Positions 33,791-45,146 of a DNA stretch of 64,000 nt are shown one piece after another. The notes beneath the pieces are model-generated. The model worked only from the letters and a program-made list of their open reading frames with translations. It was not told the DNA's origin and searched no databases. Made by a program: the position numbers and the translations under genes. Position 1 is the first letter of the stretch, and each line of letters opens with the position of its first letter. This DNA comes from Symsagittifera roscoffensis (lineage: Eukaryota; Xenacoelomorpha; Acoela; Convolutidae). The DNA is taken from positions 53,399,074 to 53,463,073 of the forward strand of contig NC_087063.1 in the NCBI RefSeq assembly GCF_963678635.1. Reading direction: 5' to 3'.

Positions 33791-33944
33791 AGGCAAGTAG
33801 TATGTGTAGGGGATGAAGAGGGGGAGGGGGTGGCTGGAGACCCCCATGTTTTAAGATAGGGAAAAGAGCATCCGGTCTCCAAGCTGTGTATTAAGATAAG
33901 AAATAGATTTCCTATAATTAGGATAGGGAATAGCTTTCCTAATT

Positions 33945-34590
33945 CAGATGGTAAGGTTTCAGATGGTAAGTTTCAAAAAAAATTTCGGCGCCCTAATTTT
34001 TTGGAGCTCGATATTGTCGATACTTGCGTTTTTTAGCTAAAATCTACGATCAGTGATATGTAAGTGCTATCTTGTCCTACAAAACTTCGGTGTGGTAATT
34101 TTCAGATGGAAAGTTTCAGGTTATTTTTTGCAAATACTTTTTTTCAAAAGAAAATTGTTTTTATCTTGAAAAACCCAAAAAAACTGGATGGTTAGTTTCA
34201 GATGGTAGGTTTCGGAAAAATTTTTGAAAAATTTTCAAGTTTTACTTGCAAATAATTTTTTTCAAAAGAAAAACATTTTTATTTTGAAAAACCGAAAAAA
34301 AAATTTTTTTTTTCGATGGTAAGTTTCAGATAGTAAGTTTCAAAAAAAGTTGCGATATTTTTCTTAACTTATAATTGCAAAATTTTTTTATCTTGAAAAA
34401 ATCTTTTTTGCTTGAAAAATTGAAAAAAAGGGATGGTTAGTTTCAGATCGTATGTTTTGGAAAATTTTTTGAAAAATTTTCAAATTTTACTTGCAAATAT
34501 ATTTATTGTCTTGGAGAAAAAACATTTTTATCTTAAAAAATCGAAAAAAAAAATGAATGGTAAGTTTCAGATGTAAGTTTCGACAAAATT
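33945..34590 (+). repeat. About 120-bp degenerate tandem repeats, copy 2
   Basis: Second copy of the array at 26683-27330, with the same unit motif (gtttcagat, acttgcaaat, ttgaaaaa) and a few indels in the A and T runs. Confidence 0.75.
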
Positions 34591-35679
34591 AAGTTTCGAT
34601 TTAGAGTATGGGTTCATAAACTAATGTATCATAGAATACTTTTTTTCATAAAAATTAATCAAATATTTATTTCAACTTATTGATATAACTTCAGGTTTTC
34701 TGGGGAAAGTGAAAATAGGGGATTATCTTTGACAGGTTAATTATTCCGCTCCACAAGATATCAGGGGAATCTTAACAACTCCTCGCGGTTGATTACTTTT
34801 AATCCAATTTGAACAAATTTCTATTTGAAAATTGAATTTAAGATGGAAACTGTATCATTTCAACGAAATTTTAATAATCAGAAGCAGAATTATTACCATG
34901 AGTCTTTTGCTGAAAATCTTCACAAATTTTTTTCAACCTGATAACTGTATGTTGCTGTTTCAACTCTGTTATTTTGAAGTAAATTTTTGGAGGTTTTTTA
35001 TCTTCTTGAGGTCAGTTATCAACTTGTTTTATGAACAAGAAGAAAACCATAGTTTTTTGGTAAATCAAGCATCCTTATCTGTTTAATAACGCACTACCCT
35101 ATGCACACTTTAAGAGGCATTAAACAAGGAAAACTTTAAAATGAAAACTTGGCAAAACCTTTCAATTAGTCGATGTTTTATAAATATCGAGATTTTTTTA
35201 AAAAAATTTTAACTAATACTTGTCCACTCATTAGCATATGTTATGCAATTTTACTACAAATTAATGAAGAAAATCTCCGCAAGCTTGCAACTAATTAAGT
35301 TTTTACTATAGATTAAAGATTTTTGGATTGAGTTCCATTGAAATTTTCACAACAATTTGACCTCGATTGATGCTGGTTTTTTTGTCAATGAAAATCTTTG
35401 AATAAAAATATGACAGATCAAAAAATGAGATGAGAACATTAAAATTAATTAAGATGAAAAAATTGATATGAAAATTTTAGTAGAAGTTTTTCAAATTTAT
35501 TGTATAGAATTTTCAGATTCAGTTATTATTCATAAAAATTTATCCTATGCTTTAATATAAAAAGTATTGTTTTAACCTTCTGTTGGAGTATATTTGGAGA
35601 CTTCTGAGCACAAATTTAACATTATCTTATCAATAAGAATGCATAAAAGTTATGTATAAAAATTACAATTGGATCATTT

Positions 35680-35781
35680 TTAAACGCCACAGCGCTTACG
35701 ATGTCTTGATGCTTGTAAGCGAGTGTATTCTCTGCCACATTCAAGACATGCAAGTCTTTCGTTTCCACTCAGTGACGGCAT
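35680..35781 (-). pseudogene. Polinton PolB first-exon relic, first zinc finger only (monomer 2)
   Basis: Starts MPSLSGNERLACLECGREY and ends after CGV at the same Lys-to-stop change as monomer 1. It retains the C-x2-C-x11-H-x3-C ligands. The upstream TATA-like box is altered here (tatgtaaa instead of tatataaa). Confidence 0.65.
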
Positions 35782-38449
35782 CTCTAGAAGGAACTTTAGA
35801 ACAAATGAGAGATTTAGAATGTCCAGAATTTTTATGTAAAAAGAGTTGAACACCTCCAAAAAATGAATGAAAATAAACAAAAACAGCAATTTTTAATCAA
35901 TTGTTTTTAACGTGAAAAAAATCAGAACGAATAGTACCCTAATTAACCATGCTGAGTGAAAATCATCCAATCTAACCATGGAGTTTTCAAAATTTTTGAT
36001 ATCAACCAATCAGATTCGTGTGTTTCTTCACAGGTAATGTTTGTGGTATTGACCAATCAGAATGAAGTTTCACAGATTTTAAAATATTTCTAGATCAGAA
36101 CAAAACAATCAATTTTTGTTTTGAAACCAAAGTGAGACAAATGAGGTATCTTGTCTTGTTTATATTATTTTCTCGATACTCAATTCAAATTTTGAAATTT
36201 CGTTAAAATTGTTTGGTTTGTTCTATTTCTAACCAGTGAAAATAGAAAAAACTAAATTATGCATTTTTATTGTTTTCTTGTTGGTATATTGTATTATAAA
36301 CAACCGGGAGTTTTTAAATTTGGCTAATCTATTAAAAGATAATCTTCTGACAAATCTAGATCCTGCATTCGTATCAAAATCAAAACAGTAATCAAAATGA
36401 TGTTCCTTGTCTTCAATTTTTGTATCATAGGCTCTTCCATTGTTTTGTTTTTTACTGATCGACCACTCAATCTGAGTTAACTCTTCTAAAAAATCATTGT
36501 TGATTTGTTTGGCAGTACTCTCCTTTTCTGAAATCTCCTCTCCATCTTTTTAACAAAAATATTGAATTTTCTGTGTTTCTATACAAGTTAAAATTAATAC
36601 AATCTCCATCAACGTCTTCTGTCCCCCACTCTTGTAGTTTTTTCATTTGAATCATTCAAAAACTCGTATTGTTTTCTCGAGGGTGACTTGATTAAAAAGA
36701 AGAAAAAATTGTCTCATCAAATTGGTTCGCTTTTATTTCTGAGAGGTTCTGTAGAATAAGGTTTCTTGTTGAGTTGAATCAAATTTAAAAAATTCTGAAA
36801 AAATGAAGAATTGAACTGAAAACTACTCCTAAAAATCACCACCTTGATTGAGTGACTTTATTTAGGTTAAAAAAACAGTTAAATATTTGAAAACGCCCAT
36901 TTTTTTACCAATCTCCTCAACTTAATTTTTGTTCAGAAGCTCTGAATGGTTAAAATTTTAATGGATTTTCAAGAATTTTAAAGATTTAGAAAATTCTAAA
37001 AAGTAAAATGTAAGGTCCTAGTGAAAAATTCTAGAAGTTAATGTGTTGATTATAACATTCAAAAGGTTCTAGAAGTTATTGGGTAATGACGTCTTTTTCT
37101 CTGGTGAAAAGATTCTACAAATTTCACTGTTCTATGAAACTTGAAGTGTAATGACGTCATTTTATCTGTCGGAGTTACTTTTTTATTGCCTAAATAAGTC
37201 AAGAAACCCCTTATTACCTCTGTCGAGAATCATGTCAGACTCTGTTGTTTTTGATCAGTAGACATGCAAAAATTAGGTTTCTAATTCATTAAATTTTGAA
37301 CAAGTGTAAGAACAAATTGTTAACACTGCAAGAAGAACTAATAATTTTTTGACAAGATGCTAAAAGGGTTTAAATTTTTGAATAAATTGTGAAAAGTGTT
37401 TCAAAATATTTTGACAAAATGCGAAAAGTATTTCACTTTTTTCGATTAAATGCGTAAAGTGTATCACTTTTTTTACAAAATGCTTAAAAAATTTCAGCAA
37501 GCTCGATATTATTCTGTCTAAAAATTTTTCTACATCAACATTTTTTAAATTTTTTAACCCAAAATAATGTAATTTTGTTCTTGACATTAGAACTATTCTC
37601 AAAACATCTGAATTTTGATATATATTTACCTAATACATCAAATGATAACAAATTTTTCAATAAATTACACATAAATATAAATCTTTGAGGTTTTTCATTT
37701 ATCATGTTTTCTCATGATATAGCTTATCAGCTAACTTTCAATAAAATTATTTCGAAACTACTAATTAATTAAATTAAGTTTTTATCAAAATTTAGTAATT
37801 TTTCAGTTTCTGCTTTCTCTACTATCTTCCAACTTAATCCAATTTGAACAAAAATCTATTTGATAATTGAATTTTAGATGGAAAATGTATCATTTCAACG
37901 AACTTTTAATAATCAGAAGCAGAATTAATACCATGGGTCCTTTGCTGAAAATCTTCACAAAATTTTCTCAACCTGATAACTGTATGTTGCTGTTTCAACT
38001 CTGAATTTCCATTTTGAAGTAAGTTTATCTTCTTGATATCAGTTATCAATTAATTTTATGAACAGGAAGAAAACCATAATTATTTGTAAATCAATCCTCA
38101 TTATCTGCTTAACAACGCACTATCCTATGAACACTTTAAGAGACACTAAACAAGAAAAACTTTAAGATGAAAACTTGGCAAAACCTTTCAATTAGTCGAT
38201 GTTATATAAATATCGAGTTTTTTTAAACAATTTTTTAACTAATACTTGTCCACTCATTAGCATATGTTATGCACTTTTACTACAAATTTATGTAAGAAAA
38301 TCTCCGCAAGCTTGCAACTAATTGAATTTTTTACTATAGATAAAAGATTTTTGGATTGAGTTCCATTGAAATTTTCACGACAATTTGACCTCGATTGATG
38401 CTGGTTTTATTGTCAATAAGAACCTTTGAATAAAAAAATGACAGATCAA

Positions 38450-39778
38450 AACTCTTCGCATCACTTAAGCCACGAGCTAGACTTGGATTGGGATGTCCAA
38501 TCGTGCCAGAAAAACTCCAGAGACTGTTTTTCGCTCTTAAAATTGTACTTTAATCAGGCGAAAGTTTTACAGAGTACATGAGGTTGCTGTTTTGCACTGA
38601 GAAGATCATTTTGAGCTATAAGTTGAGTAAAAGAGTAAGAACAAGAATGATTTAGAGTTGCGAGGGGTTAGTTGACGGAAGAGAGGTTGTATTTACAGCT
38701 GAGAGAGGACGTAGTTGACGGTAGTTTAGTTGAAATTAAAAAGATTTTTAACGAGGAGTTAGGAGTAGCTTCAACTCGAATGTGTGGGTTTAACCAATCA
38801 GAATTGAATTTCCTTATTTGGGTTGTAGTCGTGTTTGATCAGGTTTCAGCTTCATTTTGTGGAATTCTTGGATAAAAGACGTGTCCAATTGGAAACAAGG
38901 CTCCATTTTAAGCATTGTCGTTTTCAATCACAAAAATGTTCATTTTTGTTCTAGTTGTCGTATTCAACCAGAGGAAAGTTTACCTTTTAAGGGCCTAAGT
39001 CTTCAAAAAAAAAAAAGATACACAAAAGCACAAATAATTGACCAAAAGTTGTTTGCTGTAAGAATAAGGAATTTTGCCGATATAATTAACAAAAGAAAGA
39101 AAGTTAGAACAAGTAGCCCTTCCGTTTTTTTTAAAATCAAATTAGTTGAACTTTTTGTACGTAATTAATGAAAAATTGCAGATTTTTGAATAGATGGCCA
39201 AGTTCTTTGATTTTAATGTAAATTTGGGAGAATAACTCGAAGTTGATGAATTTTTCAAAGCAAATCTCTGGAAATCTAATTTTGAACCGAATCAAGTAGG
39301 ATTTCGATTTTTGGAAATCCTTAAAGAAATGAAGTAAAAAAAACATTTGCGGGGGAGTTTTTGGGTATTGGGTAGAAGATTAAAAGAGTCTTTAATATTT
39401 TATCGTAGGATTTTTTATGAACTTCAAAATCTCGAGAATAAACAAATTATTTTACTTGTGATGTGTAAATCAGCCGTAAGTTTGAAGCTTTGATAGGTAA
39501 TATGTGGATTAAAAGTAATCTCTTTGATTGAGTACATTTCCCTAAATAGACATTTACTTAGTCGGAGAACTCTATTTTGGACAACATAAAGGTCCAAAAA
39601 ATTGTGAAAAAAGTAAAAGTCAACATTTATTTCATCAATGAGAAATTTAATTTGAATTTTTTTTTCACTTGTAGAGTAACTCGAGGAAATTCGAATGTTT
39701 CTTGACAGACATTTTTCAAATAATGATTTATTTTTAAAAAATTAGAAGCAGTTCAATCTTAGAAAATGCTGGATTCTG
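38450..39778 (+). other. Unique segment upstream of the PolB relic
   Basis: At 38449 monomer 3 leaves the satellite consensus (after atgacagatcaaa) and enters sequence found nowhere else in the window. A frame at 38672-38875 and one at 38857-39168 (CSSCRIQPEESLPFKGLSL) overlap in different frames and have no family resemblance that I recognise. Probably the flank of a Polinton gene next to PolB. The satellite consensus resumes near 42333. Confidence 0.45.
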
Positions 39779-39832
39779 ATTGGTTGATTTTCAACAAAGA
39801 GTGATGATAAAACAAAATTCATTTCTGATTGG
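39779..39832 (+). promoter_or_regulatory. Paired CCAAT boxes (as attgg) upstream of PolB relic
   Basis: Two attgg motifs, each preceded by ctg, at 39779-39783 and 39828-39832. They lie 220 and 269 bp before the aligned start position of PolB (40052). In the minus-strand monomers the pair sits at 223 and 270 bp, so order, spacing and distance are kept although the sequence in between has diverged. Confidence 0.55.
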
Positions 39833-40051
39833 CTGATTTTCTCTATGCAACAGTAAAAAAAAACTTATTTCATTCTGATTTTCTTTTTGTTAAAAGCAAT
39901 CGCTCTATTTTTTGTAAGTACAAATAATTTTGAACATTTTAAAGTAAGTATAATTTTGTTAAATTTTTTTTGACATTTTAAATCTCCCAATTCGATATGT
40001 ACCATGTACTGACTACTTTACATTATTACTTTATAATTATCCCAGTTTTAG

Positions 40052-42176
40052 AAGCCGTCGCTGGATAGAAACGATAAAGAGCAGTGTGGGGACTGTGGAA
40101 ACCTTTATGCTCGTCAACATGCAGCTCGACGCCGCAAAAGTTGTTCTAGAGAGGTTATTTCTTGTCCTGATTGTAGGTATTTCACTTACAATCAACAAGA
40201 AATGAATTATCACGTAACCAAAAAGCATGTTCCTTCAACTTCCAAATAATCAACGGTTTGTTCGTCTTTCGAGAAGGATTTTCCCAGTTACTGTTCGCTC
40301 CAACAACATCGGAGAAATGAATATGGAGCGAAACAACGGAGACTAAATGATTCGGTGGCAGACTTAGACAAGATTGTGGAGGAGGAATGGGAAGATGGAG
40401 AAAAACTCAAAGAGGAGTTGAGTGCTTGTCAGCACTTCCTGGTGGATACAGAGATGAAGAATGGGAGACATAAGGCGTTTAACTTTCAAATGTCAAAGTT
40501 TTATACCAAATTTATCAACGAGAAGCTTCAAGAAGTATTCAATAAGCTGGGTTCCGCTGCGAAAATCAATATCGCCCGTGGATTTGTTCTACGTAATGTC
40601 GAAACGGGAGAATATCGGTATTACTACGCACACGAAAACAATACTCTGTTCAAAAATTGCATTTACTGTGTACGAAAGCGGATTTGATTACAATCCAGGG
40701 AAAAGTTGAAAAATTTGATATCGCGGAGCAATGCACGCAAGAACGCCAGAACGCAAGGTGGAGATTCAAGTTGATCACAAATGCCACTGTTTTTGCTGCA
40801 CTACTAAAATCATCCCAATGGGATGTCCGGACTCTGTGTTGCATGAACCTTTACTACGACATACGCAAGTAAACTGTCTTTTATCGGACAAAAATAAACA
40901 ACCATAAAAAGATCATCTTTGCCTCTTTCGTGCGTTAACAAGTATATGCATGGTCATAGTAACCTCAATGCTCATACATCTCAGCTGTTTATAAAATTTA
41001 TATCAAAATCTGGATACAATCCGAAGAAATTTGAAGGAGTGTCAATTGATGATCAAGCTCTTGTAGACAAAATAGTTGAACGTAACGTATTCATTTACAA
41101 CTTTGACATTCAAGAAGGAGATTATCTTGGAGAATTAGCGAGGCAAAATTTTGAAAAAACTGCAAAATTGCTAAGATTCAACAATCATATCAGTCATACA
41201 AATGATATTGATTCTTTCTTCAAGTATTTCCGATGTCCTAGCTGTGACACTTTCTTCCACCAAACAGATCACCTCAACAAATACCTAATCAAATGTAAAG
41301 ATAAAGTGAGACATATTTATCCCAAAAACGCGTACAAACTACGGGAAACAATATTCGAGAAACTGGACGGATTCAAAATTGCCTAGACTGAAGATCAGAA
41401 ACTATTTAGTAATGTAGCAGTTTTTGACTTCGAATCATTTTGTGCTTCCACAGAAGAATTGAAAGCAAACAAAACAACTATTTGGATGGGAAAGCGTGTC
41501 CCCATTTCCGTCTCAATATCTTCAAATTTGCAAGATGAGCCAATTTTTTTGGTGTGAAAAAGACCCAGAATTCCTAATAATTGCTGTTGTTACCAGCCTG
41601 AAACTTCTAGCTGAAATAAGTAAACTACAATTGAGAACCAAGTTTCAAGAAATCAAAACACTGTCAATAATCGGTTCAAATTTTTTTTTGATAAACTCAA
41701 TGCTAGAACTTTAACTAAAAGATTAGAAGTCTTCGATTATGTAGATGAATGTGCTGAAGATGGAGAGGAGGATGGCATGTCTACACAGTTTTTGAGAATT
41801 CAAAAAAAAACAGGAGAACAAGAAATCAAGAAAAGCATTCAGAGCGCTACGTTAAAACCATATCGGTGTTCGGTTTCAATAGCGCCAGATACGATCTTAA
41901 CCTTATTAAATCTTACTCAACTCCATACTTTATTTGCGATAATGAAATCCAACCAACAGTCTATAAAAAAGCGAATGATTTCCTTTCCTTCAAAATACAG
42001 TTTCTCCCAACGTACAGTTTCTCGACATAATGAAGTTTCTTGGAGGAGCAACAACATCGGATTCGTTTCTGAAATCCCATAGAGCAAGGGAAACTAAAGG
42101 TTTTGTCCCCTACGAATGGTATGACAGTCCATACAAGCTAGACTGTACTGATTTGCCTCCATATGAACGCTTTTAA
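40052..42176 (+). pseudogene. Polinton/Maverick DNA polymerase B, N-terminal and exonuclease part only
   Basis: Protein-primed type B polymerase of Polinton transposons. The aligned start codon is AAG instead of ATG (40052). First finger: QCGDCGNLYARQHAARRRKSC, with the His ligand changed to Arg. Second: a full C-x2-C-x12-H-x4-H finger (CPDCRYFTYNQQEMNYH...). A stop at 40247 interrupts, then the same frame runs to 40687 with RGFVLRNVETGEYRYYYAHE. The next piece (40919-41386) has ELARQNF, LLRFNNHISH, FRCPSCDTFFHQTDHL and PKNAYKLRETIFEKLD. Exonuclease motif I is VAVFDFESF (about 41412), motif II is FGFNSARYDLN (41869-41901). The relic ends at YERF before the palm, so polymerase motifs A-C are absent. 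At least four frameshifts. Confidence 0.8.
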
Positions 42177-44678
42177 AGTTTTATTCATACTGGTGTGTTG
42201 AAGTGAACTGTAGAAGATTTCAAAATAAAATGTTTTTTTTTTTCAGCTGTATCTTTAGAGTAAATTTTGGATTACATTCTGTAAAAACGCATCTGAATTC
42301 ATTCAAAAAGTATTCAACAGTTCTGTAATTTTGATTAAAAAGAAGGAAAATTGTATCCTCAAGTTGGTTGGCTTTTATTTCTGAGAGGTTTTGTAGAATA
42401 AGGTTTCTTATTGAATTGAATCTAATTTAAATTTTTTTTTTAAATGAAGAATTGGATTGAAAACTACTCCTAATATTCACCACCTGGATTGAGTGTCTTT
42501 ATTTAGATTTAAAAAAAAGTTAAATATTTAAAAACGACCATTTTTTTTACCAATCTCCTCAATTTAATTTCTGTTCGGAAGCTCTGAATGGTTAAATTTT
42601 CAATGAATTTTTCAAGAATTTAGAAGATTTAGAAAATTCTAAAAAGTAATATGCAAGGTCCTGGTGAAAATTTCTAGAAATTTATGTATCGTTTATAACA
42701 TTCAGAAGAATCTAGAAGTTATTGGGTAATGACGTCATTTTCTCTGGTAAAAATATTCTACATTTTTCACTGTTCTACAAATTTTGAAGTGTAATGACGT
42801 CATTTTAACTGTCGGAGTTACTTTTTTATTGCCTAAATAAGTCAAGAAACACCTTATTACCTCTGTCGAGAATCATTTCAGACTCTCGGATCAGCTTTTT
42901 TAAATCATTTTTCTATTGATATTTGAATAGTTGTTATAAGAAGCTTGTTTCTTTATTCCAGAATTTCTAACTTAGTAATCTATTTAGTTTCTAACATTTA
43001 TGCAAAAACCCATTCCAAAATTTTTGCAACTTGTAGAGTTTGAGTTGATTTTCTTGACAATTATGCAAAAGTATCATTAATTTTTTTACAAGATGCGAAA
43101 ATTGTTTTAATGTTTTAATACTTTGCAAAATGTAAAAATCTTCATGAGTTTATCACGAGTGTGCGAAATCATCTTGGCTAAAATGCAGGTTTTTTCTTGG
43201 TTATTCAAAAAATTCTATATTAATGACTGGGACCGCTATTCCCGATGTTAATTCAATGGTTTTCTGTTGTTTTTGATCAGTAGACATGCACAAATTAGGT
43301 TTCTAATACATTCAATTTTGAACAAATGTAAGAACAAATTGTTAACACGGCAAGAAAAACTATTAATTTTTTGAGAAGATGCTAAAAGGGTTTAAATTTT
43401 TGGATAAATTGTGAAAAGTGTTTCATTTTTCGACTAAAAGCGAAAAAGGTATCACTTTTTTTACAAAGTGCGTAGAAAATTTCAGCAAGCTTGATGTTAT
43501 TCTGTCTAAAAAGCTTTCTACATCAACATTTTTTAAAACTTTTTAAAATCCAAAATAATATAATGTAGATCTTGATATCAAATTTATGCTTTGATTTATG
43601 TATCATCTTTCAAAAAATAACGGGTTTGAGTTTACGTCACTAGAATTATCCTCAAAACATCTGATAACAAGTTTTTCAACGAATTACACATAAATATAAA
43701 TCTCTGAGGTTTTTCATGTTAGATTTTTTCTCATGATATAGCTTATAAGCTAACTTTAGTACAATTATTTCAAAACTACGAACTAGTTAAATTAATTTTC
43801 TATCTAAATTTAGTAATTTTTCAATTTCTGCTTTTCTACTATCTTCCAACTTAATCCAATTTGAATAAAAATCTATTTGAAAATTGAATTTTAGATGGAA
43901 AATGTATCATTTCAACGAATTTTTAATAATCAGAAGCAGAAACAATACCATAAGTCAATGCTGAAAATCTTCACAAAACTTTCTCAACCTGATTACTGTA
44001 TGTTGCTGTTTCAACTCTGAATTTCTATTTTGAAGTAAGTTTTTCTTCTTGAGATCAGTTCTCAATTTGTTTTATGAACAAGAAAAAAAACCACAATCAT
44101 TTGTAAATCAACCCTCATTATCTGCTTAACAACGTTTCAACCTATGAACAATTTAAGAGGCACTAAACAAGAAAAACTTTAAAATGAAAACTTGGCAAAA
44201 CCTTTCAATTAGTCGATGTTATATAAATATCGAGTTTTTTAAACAAATTTTTAACTAACACTTATCCCTTCAATAGCATATGTTATGCACTTTTACTACA
44301 AATTTATGTAAGAAAATCTCCGCAAGCTTGCAACTAATTGAGTTTTAACTATAGATTAAAGATTTTTGGGATTGAGTTCCATTGAAGTTTTCGCGACAAT
44401 TTGACCTCGATTGATGCTGGTTTTTTTGTCAATGAGACACTTTGAATAAAAAAATGACAGATCAAAAAATGAGATGAGAACATTAGGATGAATAAAGATG
44501 AAAGAATTGATATGAAACTTTGGCTGGAAGTTTTTCAAGTGTATTGTATAGACTTTTCAGATTCAGTGAAAATTAGTATTCATAATAATTTATCCTATGC
44601 CTTAATATAAAAAAGTATTAATTTAACCTTCTGTTGGAGTATATTCGGAGACTGCTGAGCACATAAATCAACCTTATA
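42177..44678. other. Satellite sequence of monomers 3 and 4, no gene
   Basis: After the PolB relic the satellite consensus resumes near 42333 (gattaaaaagaagg) and continues through the usual landmarks, including the two atgacgtcatt motifs (42728, 42795) and the ctgtatgttgctg block near 43995. No credible coding frame. Confidence 0.65.
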
Positions 44679-44861
44679 TTACCAAGAAGAATGCTTCTTC
44701 TTGATATGGTTAGTGAGTTCCTCGCTGCTATATGTATCAAAATTACAATTGGAGCATTTTTTAACGCCACATCGCTTACGATATCTTGAGGCTTGTAAGC
44801 GAGTGTATTCTCTGCCACATTCAAGACATGCAAGTCTTTTCTTTCCACTCAGTGACGGCAT
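44679..44861 (-). CDS. Two-finger protein of 60 residues, isolated start of Polinton PolB
   Basis: The only monomer that keeps both fingers open. Starts MPSLSGKKRLACLECGREY. The first finger has Tyr where monomers 1 and 2 have the His ligand (RYRKRC). The second, CSNCNFDTYSSEELTNH..., fits C-x2-C-x12-H-x4-H exactly and aligns with the second finger of the PolB relic. The frame ends at HSSW and a stop; the bases ttg/gtaatataag there resemble a splice donor, so it could be a first exon with the rest lost. Expression or function is not shown; a relic is more likely than a gene. Confidence 0.5.
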   Translation of the reverse strand: MPSLSGKKRLACLECGREYTRLQASRYRKRCGVKKCSNCNFDTYSSEELTNHIKKKHSSW

Positions 44862-45146
44862 CTCTCAAGAAAGAATTTTAGAATAAATGGGAGATTTAGA
44901 ATGTCCCGAGTTTTTAGATAAAAAGAGTTGAACTCCCTCAAAAAATGAATGAAAGTAAACAAAAACAGCAATTTTTTAATCATTTGTTTTTAACGTGAAA
45001 AAAATCAGAATGAATAGTACCCTAATTAATCAAGCTGAAATAAAAATCCCCCAATCTAACCATAGAGTTTTCAAAATTTTTGATATCAACCAATCAGAAT
45101 CGTGTGTTTCTTCACAGATTTTTAAGTATTTCTAGATCAGAACAAA

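Larger units (their letters stand above)
22449..36928 (+). repeat. Direct tandem duplication, two copies of about 7.2 kb
   Basis: Copy 1 is 22449-29661, copy 2 is 29662-36928. The junction at 29661/29662 joins the satellite motif caatctcctcaacttaattt to the gag motif aaccggagagggattaag. Copy 2 ends at the same satellite motif, but there it runs on into normal satellite (tgttcagaagctctgaatgg). Some stretches are identical between copies; for example, the frames at 26269-26604 and 33524-33859 encode the same 111 residues. The duplication is therefore recent and contains both gypsy and satellite parts. Confidence 0.9.

Noticed and set aside
37360-37602. 80-residue minus-strand frame in the satellite
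   Set aside because: Lys/Phe/His-rich translation of AT-rich sequence; the matching places in other monomers have stops and indels.
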